Shown here in pieces: positions 17,458 through 25,690 of a stretch of 64,000 bases of DNA. The notes beneath the pieces were generated by a model, which was not told where the DNA came from, made no database searches, and worked only from the letters and a program-made list of their open reading frames with translations. The translations under genes were made by a program, and so were the position numbers. How positions within the stretch are numbered: the first letter of the stretch is position 1; each line of letters begins with the position of its first letter. Source of the stretch: Ignavibacteriales bacterium (GTDB lineage: Bacteria; Bacteroidota; Ignavibacteria; Ignavibacteriales; Ignavibacteriaceae); assembly GCA_003538625.1 (NCBI GenBank), contig DPRR01000028.1, positions 372,001 through 436,000 of the forward strand. Direction: 5' to 3'.

Positions 17458-17537
17458 ATCTCTCTGCGCTCTCTGCGAAAAATCTTAGCGATCTTTGCGT
17501 GAGTCCTTTTTTCTCGCAGAGACGCCAAGACGCAAAT
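17458..17537. repeat. Dispersed intergenic repeat (CTCTGCG/CGCAGAG type)
   Basis: Direct copies of CTCTGCG at the left, CTCGCAGAG at the right, and TTTGCG/CGCAAA arms form an imperfect inverted repeat between rpoD and the DUF5916 gene. It is more GC-rich than its surroundings. Nothing coding is seen. Confidence 0.6.
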
Positions 17538-17666
17538 TTGGATTAAAACATTTTTAACAATCGTCTATAAATCCATTTTACCGCTTATCTAAAACAAAAG
17601 AATTTTTTCTTTCGCACAAGTAACTTGCGTATGAAAAAAAAGATCTAATTCTAAAAACGCAGAGTT

Positions 17667-19856
17667 ATGAAACAACGCCTACTAATAATTTTAGTTTTAA
17701 TCTCTTCCAGTATACTTCTTGCAACTGGGAATAAAAATCTTGAGAAAGCACTTCGTCTTGTAAAAATTAATAGCGAAATAATAATTGACGGCAAAATAGA
17801 TAGCGCATGGAATTATGCCGATTCTACGGTTAGCTTTTTTCAATTCGAACCATATTTTAATCAGCCAACATCAGTAAAAACTATTGCAAAGGTTTTAACA
17901 ACCGAAGAAGCTCTTTACTGTTTAATGATTTGTTATGATGATAAAGGTTACATACAAGCTAACGCAGGAATGCTTGATGGTTATACAGGAGATATTGTTT
18001 CCATTATGCTTGATACTTTCGGTGATAAACAAACCGCTTACAAGTTTGCTGTTAATGCATCCGGAGTAATGTCCGATTCCCGTATGCTGGATGATGCACG
18101 AAACCGTGATTATAGCTGGGATGGAATTTGGAAAGGCACATCAAAAATATATGATTGGGGTTTTGTGGTTGAAATGAAAATACCTTATAAATCCATCAAG
18201 TATGATAAAAATCTTACCGAGTGGGGTTTGGATTTTGATCGCTGGCGATCTTACGATAAGGAAGATATTTACTGGTGCGAGTATGAACAGAGCGAAGGAC
18301 AAAGAATTTCTAAATTCGGCAAACTTATCTTTGAAGATTTTAAACCAAGCGTTACCGGATTAAATTTTGAAGTTTATCCTGTTGGAATATCTAAAGTAAA
18401 ATACATTGCAGGTAATAAATATAAATTTGATGCCGGTGCAGGATTAGACATATTTTATAATCCTTCTGAACAACTTACATTTCAATTAACTGCTAATCCT
18501 GATTTTGCCCAGATTGAAGCAGATCCATTTTCATTTAATATAAGCAGATACGAATCTTATTTTTCAGAACGTAGACCATTTTTTACAGAAGGCAATGAAG
18601 TGTTTAATCCTTCAGGCAAACAAAGCAACACTGGTTTTTACAGGCCGCTTGAACTTTTCTATTCCAGAAGAATTGGAAAATTATTACCCGGCGGAAAAGA
18701 AGTACCGTTAACCTTTGGTACCAAAACTTTTGGAAGATTCAATGATTGGGAGTACGGCGGATTTGTTGCAATGACAGGCGAAACGGATTATGTGGATGAT
18801 GGAGAAAATCTAACTGAACAAAAAGCAGTTTTCGGTTCCGGCAGAATTAAAAGACAAATTATGGATAATTCTTCAATCGGTGTATTGATGGTTGGAAAGC
18901 AAAACAAAGACAATACATACGGAGTAATTGATGTTGACGGCGCTTTCCGCGGATCTGATTGGCAGCTTGCTTATCAGTTTGCAAGATCATTTGAAAACTC
19001 TAATGGAGATTATGCCGCTTCAATTGGATTTACAAATTTTTCGTCTTCCTGGGTAAACCTATTTCGCACAAGAGCAATAGGTAAAAATTTTGATGTAGAC
19101 CAAATAGGTTTTGTTCCATGGAAAGGTACTTTTACAACCGTCGGATTAACCGGACCAACATGGTATTTTAAAGATGGAGCAATAAGAAATATGCTTTTAT
19201 ATTTTGGACCATCGATAAATTATGAAGATGCAGATATTTATACTGATTATGCATTAGTGTTAGGATTTAACATGCAGTTTAGAGATGGATGGGGTTATGA
19301 AATAAATACAAATTATGGAAAGAGTAAAGACGAGGGAATAAATTACAACTCATATAATGTAAGCTTAAGTTCCTGGTTTGATGTATCACAAAAATGGAAT
19401 GGAAATTTTTGGGGCGGATATGAACGCACTTATAATTTTGACAGAGAATATCTTGCATTTTACTCCTGGCTTGGTGCTTCAGTAGAATGGAAAGCATTTG
19501 ATATACTTGAAGTAGGAACAACATATGATATGTTTATTGAAGGAAATCCGGAAGGAAATATTGAAGAGATAACATATAATGCCCGGCCATTTTTCTCTTT
19601 AACTCCCGTTAATAATTTAAACTTTAGAGTTTATGTTGATAACGTCTTTTTAAAATCATCGGATAGAATGGATAGAATAATAGCAGGGTTTTTATTCAGT
19701 TATAACTTTTCACCCAAAAGCTGGATATATTTTGCCATAAATGAAATTAAAGATAGAAGTGATCAATACGATTCAAACAATAATCTGCTTCCAAACAAAA
19801 TGCACACAACAGATCGTGCAGGAGTTTTTAAGATAAAGTATCTGTACTATTTCTAA
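17667..19856 (+). CDS. DUF5916 outer-membrane protein with an N-terminal CBM9-like domain
   Basis: 729 residues, signal peptide about 1-20. The first 210 residues form a carbohydrate-binding-family-9-like sandwich (I-D-G-K-I-D-S-A-W at its start, then D-D-A-R-N-R-D-Y-S-W-D-G-I-W and A-V-N-A-S-G-V-M-S-D). The rest is the DUF5916 region with the hallmark N-P-D-F-A-Q-I-E-A-D and S-E-R-R-P-F-F-T-E-G near residues 270-310, followed by a long series of barrel strands that ends in K-I-K-Y-L-Y-Y-F. Such proteins are common in Bacteroidota near peptidases, but their substrate is unknown. Monocistronic, with its own leader. Confidence 0.88.
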   Translation: MKQRLLIILVLISSSILLATGNKNLEKALRLVKINSEIIIDGKIDSAWNYADSTVSFFQFEPYFNQPTSVKTIAKVLTTEEALYCLMICYDDKGYIQANAGMLDGYTGDIVSIMLDTFGDKQTAYKFAVNASGVMSDSRMLDDARNRDYSWDGIWKGTSKIYDWGFVVEMKIPYKSIKYDKNLTEWGLDFDRWRSYDKEDIYWCEYEQSEGQRISKFGKLIFEDFKPSVTGLNFEVYPVGISKVKYIAGNKYKFDAGAGLDIFYNPSEQLTFQLTANPDFAQIEADPFSFNISRYESYFSERRPFFTEGNEVFNPSGKQSNTGFYRPLELFYSRRIGKLLPGGKEVPLTFGTKTFGRFNDWEYGGFVAMTGETDYVDDGENLTEQKAVFGSGRIKRQIMDNSSIGVLMVGKQNKDNTYGVIDVDGAFRGSDWQLAYQFARSFENSNGDYAASIGFTNFSSSWVNLFRTRAIGKNFDVDQIGFVPWKGTFTTVGLTGPTWYFKDGAIRNMLLYFGPSINYEDADIYTDYALVLGFNMQFRDGWGYEINTNYGKSKDEGINYNSYNVSLSSWFDVSQKWNGNFWGGYERTYNFDREYLAFYSWLGASVEWKAFDILEVGTTYDMFIEGNPEGNIEEITYNARPFFSLTPVNNLNFRVYVDNVFLKSSDRMDRIIAGFLFSYNFSPKSWIYFAINEIKDRSDQYDSNNNLLPNKMHTTDRAGVFKIKYLYYF

Positions 19857-19927
19857 GCAGTTAGTTTGCATCACCCTTGATTTCACGTACACAATTACGT
19901 ACGTTTGACAACAAAGGAAAAACTAAC

Positions 19928-20170
19928 ATGAAAACTATTACAATTACAGAAGCCAGAAATAATATCTATAAACTTATTGATATGACAACTAGTGAAAGCG
20001 AGCCAATTCAAATTACAGGCAAACGAGGTAACGCTGTTTTGATTTCAGAAGATGATTGGAGAGCTATAAAAGAAACTTTATATCTCACATCAATTCCTGG
20101 AATGCGGAAATCAATTATCAAGGGTATGAAGGAGCCATTATCTAATACAACCAATAAAATTAAATGGTAA
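19928..20170 (+). CDS. Antitoxin of the Phd/YefM family
   Basis: 80 residues. I start it at the second ATG of the open frame because M-K-T-I-T-I-T-E-A-R is the family N-terminus and an AAAGGA ribosome site precedes it. The N-terminal half (T-E-A-R-N-N-I-Y-K-L-I and I-T-G-K-R-G-N-A-V-L-I-S) is the DNA-binding fold that represses its own operon; the C-terminal tail from about residue 50 neutralises the toxin. The toxin gene overlaps its end by 7 bp. The promoter region probably contains the operator; ACGTACACAATTACGTACGT at about 19884-19903 has repeated TACGT words that could serve. Confidence 0.88.
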   Translation: MKTITITEARNNIYKLIDMTTSESEPIQITGKRGNAVLISEDDWRAIKETLYLTSIPGMRKSIIKGMKEPLSNTTNKIKW

Positions 20171-20430
20171 CCTGGCAGGTTGTCTTTACTAAGCAAGCGT
20201 TAAAAGATGCTAAAAAAATATATTCCGCAGAATTAAAAAATAAAGCAGAATATATTCTTAGACTCTTGCAAAAGAACCCTTATCAAAAGCCTCCATCCTT
20301 TGAGAAGTTAGTTGGCGATTTAGCCGGCGCATTTTCGAGAAGAATAAACATTCAGCACAGAATGGTTTACCAGATTTATGAGAAAGAAAAAACTGTTAAA
20401 GTTATTAGAATGTGGACTCACCACGAGTGA
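20164..20430 (+). CDS. YoeB/Txe family ribosome-dependent mRNA interferase toxin
   Basis: 88 residues, RelE fold. It cleaves mRNA at the ribosomal A site when freed from the antitoxin. The conserved R-R-I-N-I-Q-H-R-M-V-Y-Q-I strand carries Arg66, and Glu47 and His86 match the catalytic set of E. coli YoeB (Glu46, Arg65, His83). The final position normally filled by Tyr84 in E. coli is His87 here (T-H-H-E instead of a H-Y end). The gene overlaps the antitoxin by 7 bp, and its stop codon directly abuts the stop of the convergent acyltransferase gene. Confidence 0.9.
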   Translation: MVTWQVVFTKQALKDAKKIYSAELKNKAEYILRLLQKNPYQKPPSFEKLVGDLAGAFSRRINIQHRMVYQIYEKEKTVKVIRMWTHHE

Positions 20431-21558
20431 TTAACTTACAAAAAAAACAATCAGCAAAACAATCACAACAGCTTTAACAAATATTGAAGAGTATTTGGGA
20501 TAGTTTTTCTTTGCCCAGCCCCAGAGTTTTGCAGCAAGTATCATTAGTGTAATTAAAATCAGGGCGGTTATCGATGCCTCTAAAGCATTATAAGTTGTTC
20601 CGATTATCATTGCAAAACTTTTTTTATTCCAGAAAGTCCCGAATATTATAATTAAGTGCAGCCAGTATATAAAAAGCGATTCTCTGCTTGCATCAAGTAC
20701 GATAGATTTTTTAACAGTAAATTTTTTATCAACAGACCAGCAGAGAAAAAAAACAACAGCAAGGTAGCCTAATCTTTGAAAGTAGAAAACCGGGTTTGGC
20801 ATTATGAGTGTAAATGTTTCTGAAAATAAACCTGAATAAAAAAAATGTCCGATAATAATCAGACCTAAACCCCACAGAGTAATTCTTTTTACAAATTTTT
20901 CTTCCTCATTTTTTTTGCGGGCATCAACATAATATTTTGCAAAAACTGCCCCGGCAAATATAAAATTGGACCAGGGAAATATTGGGAAGAGCGAGCCGTG
21001 TAATTGATTAAAATAATTTGCAATTGCAAGCGGAAGATAGTTCGTAAGCTCAACCGACCATAAAAAGGGAGAGATAAAAGTTACAAGAAATAAAGAAGCA
21101 ATTAAAAAATAATTATAAGTCTTTTCAGATTTGATCAGGAGTCTGGATAAAAATAAGAACAACAGCCCAACACCAATGCATTGTAAAACATCAACAGCAA
21201 AAAAATCTTCTACTAATTGCGGGGATGATTTAGTTAATATTTTTGTAAGTGAATAGGATGGCAGATGAAGCACATACCCGATAATAATAATCTGAAAAAT
21301 TCTTCCTGTCTTTTTCCAGAAAGCACTACCGAGTTTTTTCATTTCATCTAGCTTGCTGCCGGATGAGACCTGAAATGCAAATCCCGAAACAAATAAAAAT
21401 GCCGGCGCAACCAAACCATTAATAAAATTAAGAACACCTAACCAATTCGTTTGTCTTAGATCAGGAATCAGAAAAGCATTAAAAACATGTACTTCAATCA
21501 TTACAATAATTGCAAGTCCGCGTAAAAGATCAACTGAAATATATCTCGTTTTTTCCAT
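20431..21558 (-). CDS. DUF1624/HGSNAT-like membrane acyltransferase
   Basis: 375 residues with about ten membrane helices. The N-terminus R-Y-I-S-V-D-L-L-R-G-L-A-I-I-V-M-I-E-V-H is the signature of the heparan-alpha-glucosaminide N-acetyltransferase catalytic domain (YeiB/acyltransferase-3-related fold), with a conserved G-F-A-F-Q-V and a later H-L-I-I-I-F helix. These proteins move acyl groups across the membrane to sugars, but the substrate here is unknown. I start at the ATG; a GTG lies one codon earlier. No ribosome site is evident. The 241 bp upstream to the next gene is AT-rich and shows no feature. Confidence 0.82.
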   Translation of the reverse strand: MEKTRYISVDLLRGLAIIVMIEVHVFNAFLIPDLRQTNWLGVLNFINGLVAPAFLFVSGFAFQVSSGSKLDEMKKLGSAFWKKTGRIFQIIIIGYVLHLPSYSLTKILTKSSPQLVEDFFAVDVLQCIGVGLLFLFLSRLLIKSEKTYNYFLIASLFLVTFISPFLWSVELTNYLPLAIANYFNQLHGSLFPIFPWSNFIFAGAVFAKYYVDARKKNEEEKFVKRITLWGLGLIIIGHFFYSGLFSETFTLIMPNPVFYFQRLGYLAVVFFLCWSVDKKFTVKKSIVLDASRESLFIYWLHLIIIFGTFWNKKSFAMIIGTTYNALEASITALILITLMILAAKLWGWAKKNYPKYSSIFVKAVVIVLLIVFFVS

Positions 21559-21799
21559 CACAGAATTTTATGCCTTTTAGAAATCAAAAAAGAAAAACAA
21601 AATGAATTTTTTAATTGGCTTAACAATCCAGTAATTAACCGATGAATTAATTACTTTTTTACTTAATTGTAAACGTAATTGGGCAAAAATTACAATTATT
21701 TTATGATAATTATTGGAATAGTATTTGTAAAGAATACGGGCATATATATTTATTTCTGTTTCTAAAAAACTAATCATTAATCATTATAGGAGGCTAATA

Positions 21800-23755
21800 A
21801 TGAAGAAACATATATTGTTTCATCACGTATGGCATTTCATTGTTCTTGCATTTATCATAACAAATATTTCCATTGCCCAGCCGATGCCCGGCGGAGATGC
21901 GCCACCAATCAGTCCGGGAAAACATTTTTTGCATGTTGCAACCGCGGGTAATTCAACAAGTAATTGGACAACAATTGATAACCCAAATACTAATGGAAAT
22001 CCTGATGCAAAATTATTCATTGCGCATAATTGGAATGGAAGCGGAAGTGGAGTATACAACGATCACGTCTCGGGATTATGGTATGATGGCTCTAACTGGA
22101 CAATCTTTAACGAAGATGCGGGTATAGTACCTGTTGTTGAAAATTCTGCATATCATATTTTAGTTGCAGATGAAAGCCAATCCACAGTTTTTCAGCATAT
22201 TGCCGATGCTGGAAATATTATTTCTAACTGGACAGTTTTATCACACCCCGAATTGGATGGAAACCCTGATGCAAGAATCCTTGTAACCCAAATTTTAATC
22301 AGCTCAGCAGGTAACACTTATAACAATCACGAGATCGGTGTATGGTATAATGGTGCACAATGGGCAATATTTAATCAGGATCTAGCCGGTATGCCAGTTG
22401 GCGCATCATTTAATGTGTTAGTTTTAAGTGATGATAATTCTTTACTTCAAACAGCAGTTTCTGGTAATATAGCCGGGGCAACAACCCAAATAGACAATCC
22501 CGCTCTTAATAATAATCCGGATGCAATTGTGTATGTAACTCAAAACTGGAATGGAGGTGGTTTGGGAGGTGTATATAATACTTCAAAAGTAAGTACATAT
22601 TATAGTGCAAGTTCACATAAATGGACTATTTATAATGAAGATGTACTGGGTATGGTAGAAAATTCCAAGTACAATGTTTATTTTGGATCTCCATCATTTG
22701 TGCACCACACTCAGGCTGCAAATATATCAAGTGATTTAACTTACTTTGATAACCCACTTGTTAATAGAGATAATAATGCAATGGTTTTTGCGTTACATAA
22801 CTGGAATCCTTTTGGATCCGGTACGTCAGTTTATGATGTAAAGCTTGGGGTCTTTCATTATAGTAACAATTTCTGGGGTGTTTTTAGCCAGGATGCTTCA
22901 TCTATGCCGGAAGGAATATATTTTAATGTTGCAGTAGCACCTAAATCAGATTCAGCATTCTTACACACAACTTCAGCTTCTAACATATTATCAAATTATA
23001 CAACCCTTGATAATCCATTGCTTAATGGCAATCCAAACGCTAAAATTTTAGTTCAGTCTCAATATGTCTCTTCGTATAATAATGTTAATGTTGGTCTCTG
23101 GTATAATGGATCAAAGTGGACAATTTTTAATGAAGATGTTTCTGCTATGGCTGAAGGAAAAGATTTTAATGTCTGGTTGTTGGATAATGATAAATCTTTT
23201 GTGCATAACGTTGATAGTGCCAGCTTGAGTCTACAAAACAGTTATACTATTTTTGATAATCCGTTGACCAATAATAACCCTGATGCAAATATACTGGTAA
23301 CTCAATTACTAAATGGCGGCGATTATTTCGATCACGTTTTAGGTGTTTGGTATTATGATGTAATACAAAAATGGATTTTGTATACAGAAGACGCCACGCC
23401 ATTTTTTAACGGCCTTAAATTTAATGTATACGTTTCAAACTCAATGGGCATTCCAACATCGGTTGAAGAAGAAAATAATCCTACTGCCGTTAATAATTTT
23501 GAGCTGCAGCAGAATTATCCGAATCCGTTTAATCCAACAACCCAAATCAGATTTTCTCTTGCAGAACAATCCCAGGTTACACTAAAGGTTTACAATATTC
23601 TTGGTAAAGAAATTGCAACCCTGGTAAATGATGTTCAAAGTTCTGGTGTTCATGAAGTTAGTTTTAATGGTTCGGGATTAGCGAGCGGGGTTTATTTCTA
23701 TACACTACAGGCAGGCAAGTTTACAGAAACGCGCAAGATGATTCTGGTTAAATAG
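21800..23755 (+). CDS. T9SS cargo protein with about six tandem ~85-residue repeats
   Basis: 651 residues with an AGGAGG ribosome site. A signal peptide (about 1-27) is followed by tandem copies of one domain through about residue 550. Each has a D-N-P-x-x-N-x-N-P-D-A strand, an L-V-T-Q-N-W-N-type strand, and a G-V-W-Y-N-G-x-x-W-x-I-F-N-x-D end followed by M-P-x-G-x-x-F-N-V. I believe this matches the DUF7452 family, but I am not certain of the number. The C-terminal ~85 residues are a type A T9SS sorting domain (N-Y-P-N-P-F-N-P-T-T, then G-V-Y-F-Y-T-L and R-K-M-I-L-V-K). The protein should be exported and surface-attached or released. A bidirectional terminator follows. Confidence 0.88.
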   Translation: MKKHILFHHVWHFIVLAFIITNISIAQPMPGGDAPPISPGKHFLHVATAGNSTSNWTTIDNPNTNGNPDAKLFIAHNWNGSGSGVYNDHVSGLWYDGSNWTIFNEDAGIVPVVENSAYHILVADESQSTVFQHIADAGNIISNWTVLSHPELDGNPDARILVTQILISSAGNTYNNHEIGVWYNGAQWAIFNQDLAGMPVGASFNVLVLSDDNSLLQTAVSGNIAGATTQIDNPALNNNPDAIVYVTQNWNGGGLGGVYNTSKVSTYYSASSHKWTIYNEDVLGMVENSKYNVYFGSPSFVHHTQAANISSDLTYFDNPLVNRDNNAMVFALHNWNPFGSGTSVYDVKLGVFHYSNNFWGVFSQDASSMPEGIYFNVAVAPKSDSAFLHTTSASNILSNYTTLDNPLLNGNPNAKILVQSQYVSSYNNVNVGLWYNGSKWTIFNEDVSAMAEGKDFNVWLLDNDKSFVHNVDSASLSLQNSYTIFDNPLTNNNPDANILVTQLLNGGDYFDHVLGVWYYDVIQKWILYTEDATPFFNGLKFNVYVSNSMGIPTSVEEENNPTAVNNFELQQNYPNPFNPTTQIRFSLAEQSQVTLKVYNILGKEIATLVNDVQSSGVHEVSFNGSGLASGVYFYTLQAGKFTETRKMILVK

Positions 23756-23780
23756 CTTATCTATAAATTAAGTAATACAA

Positions 23781-23812
23781 AAAAGGCGAGCATCAAAACT
23801 CGCCTTTTGCTT
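23781..23812. terminator. Bidirectional terminator between convergent genes
   Basis: A perfect 10-bp stem AAAAGGCGAG / CTCGCCTTTT with an 8-nt loop; T-runs occur on both strands. It lies between the T9SS cargo and the M49 peptidase gene. Confidence 0.88.
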
Positions 23813-23817
23813 TTGTT

Positions 23818-25494
23818 CTACTTTAGTTTTTCCTCAATCTCAAAAACCGGTTTTATATCTACAGGTAATGTTTCAAGTTTTTTTCTAAGTACTTCAATGG
23901 TTGGTGAGTTAACAGCATACTTTGCAATTAAAACTTTGGCTCCCTGATAATTTCCTTCAGCCTGAATTGTTAAAATAAGGTTTGCAAGTTCTTTGAGAGC
24001 AGAATGAATTTTTGTAAAATCAACACGAACTTTTTGTGTTCCTTCATCGTAAACATATCCGCCCTTCTCAAGCAGATAATTATATATTATTGCATTTCCG
24101 CCGCCGTGGGCCTCACCAATTCCAAATCGCATACTTCTAAAAGCACCGGCAAGAAAGGTTACAAGTATTTCATTTTCAGATTCTTCTGGATACACACCTT
24201 TTTCAATCATGAACATATTATTATACATTCCAAGTATATCTGCTTTGCACTCTTCCATAGTGGAATAAGTCTCTTTTAATTCTTTCTTAACTTCTGTATC
24301 ATGCCCATTAACTTTTATAAATCCGGGACCAACACCGTGAGACATTTCGTGCATAAGTGTATGATTGAAGAATGCATCAAACGTAACATACTTTAATTGC
24401 TCCGGATCAAGAACAATCTCGGCAATCGGTTTTAAAAGTTTTTCAAACTTTGCTTCGTGAACATTTTTAAGCATTACTTTCTTTGAACCCTTTGCCTGCC
24501 TAACTCTTTCATCATTCGGTAAATTAAAAGCAAGTGTTTGAACTCCGGCTTTTGTATCGCCCGCAGTAAATACTTCGTTAGCTACAACGATTGGTGATTC
24601 TGATCCACGGGAATAATTTTTATGTTTTTCATCAAGCGGAAGATTTTTTTCGATGTCTGTTAAATATTTTGCAAACACTTCAAGCTTTTTGCTTTCAACC
24701 GGATCTTTAATTGTTACAAAACTTTCAAACGAAGCTTTATAGTTAAACATCTCATCTTCATAAACTTCATATGGACCAATTATTACTTCAATTTTATTAT
24801 CCTTCAAATCCATCCAATCCATATCGCTTTGATAATAATCATTGCTCAAAAATGCATCAGCACGGGAAAGCAAATATTTTTTTAATGATGCATTATCGCA
24901 ATTATCTGCCGCTTCCTTTAAAAGATTTGATGCGGCGGTTAAATTATCTTTATAAAACTGACTGTAAGGAATTGCAACTAACTTTCCATTTTCTCTTCTT
25001 ATTACGGTAAACTCACTTGTAAAGCTTTTTTCTTCCTTCGGATTTTCTTTTACAAATTTTTCAAACTCCTCCTTTGTCATATCTTCGGGATAAAAATCTG
25101 CACCAAGAGGTTTTTTGTCTGTACCGATAAACGGCTCATTGTCTTCAAGTCTGTTAAATGGACCAAACATAATTGTAAACAACTGGGATTGCAGATAAGC
25201 TGTTTCATTGTTCATCTTTTTCAATGAATCGCGTATCTCATAATTCTTGGAATAAACCTGCTCAAGAAAGATTTCATCTATTATCTTTGATGCGCGGTAA
25301 AGTTTTTCAAGCACAACCTTTTCTCTGTCTGTTAAAAGGTTCTGATCGTACTTTATTTCAACGGGAACAAACTTGTTAATTGTTTCCTTAAGCATTGTAA
25401 CTTCCTCTGAATCTTTTTGCGGATTTTGGTTTTGTTTTTCAGTGCAGCTTATTATTATAAGCGGGATTAAAAAAAGAACTACTAAATTTTTCAT
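23818..25494 (-). CDS. M49-type (dipeptidyl-peptidase III family) zinc peptidase lipoprotein
   Basis: 558 residues. The signal ends in I-I-I-S-C, so Cys17 is the likely lipid anchor. The zinc motif is H382-E-M-S-H386 and the second Glu is in E414-E-C-K-A-D, the arrangement of the M49 family; classical DPP III has one extra residue in the first motif (H-E-x-x-G-H), whereas this branch has the plain H-E-x-x-H. The enzyme should remove dipeptides from short peptides, here outside the inner membrane. It is divergent from the PepF gene at 25691, so the two exported peptidases may share control. Confidence 0.85.
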   Translation of the reverse strand: MKNLVVLFLIPLIIISCTEKQNQNPQKDSEEVTMLKETINKFVPVEIKYDQNLLTDREKVVLEKLYRASKIIDEIFLEQVYSKNYEIRDSLKKMNNETAYLQSQLFTIMFGPFNRLEDNEPFIGTDKKPLGADFYPEDMTKEEFEKFVKENPKEEKSFTSEFTVIRRENGKLVAIPYSQFYKDNLTAASNLLKEAADNCDNASLKKYLLSRADAFLSNDYYQSDMDWMDLKDNKIEVIIGPYEVYEDEMFNYKASFESFVTIKDPVESKKLEVFAKYLTDIEKNLPLDEKHKNYSRGSESPIVVANEVFTAGDTKAGVQTLAFNLPNDERVRQAKGSKKVMLKNVHEAKFEKLLKPIAEIVLDPEQLKYVTFDAFFNHTLMHEMSHGVGPGFIKVNGHDTEVKKELKETYSTMEECKADILGMYNNMFMIEKGVYPEESENEILVTFLAGAFRSMRFGIGEAHGGGNAIIYNYLLEKGGYVYDEGTQKVRVDFTKIHSALKELANLILTIQAEGNYQGAKVLIAKYAVNSPTIEVLRKKLETLPVDIKPVFEIEEKLK

Positions 25495-25690
25495 TGTATA
25501 ACCTATTTATTATAAAGTTTATGTAAATGATAAGTAGAAATATAAAAAGAAAGGTCTTATAATTTTAAGGCAATAGTAAAGTTATTTTTTATCCTGTTAT
25601 TATTGCCACCCATCATTTAAGTTTTCACACAATAAAAATTTCTTCTTAAGTTTAACTTCCAAAATTCTAACAACACTAATAGGTGGAGAG

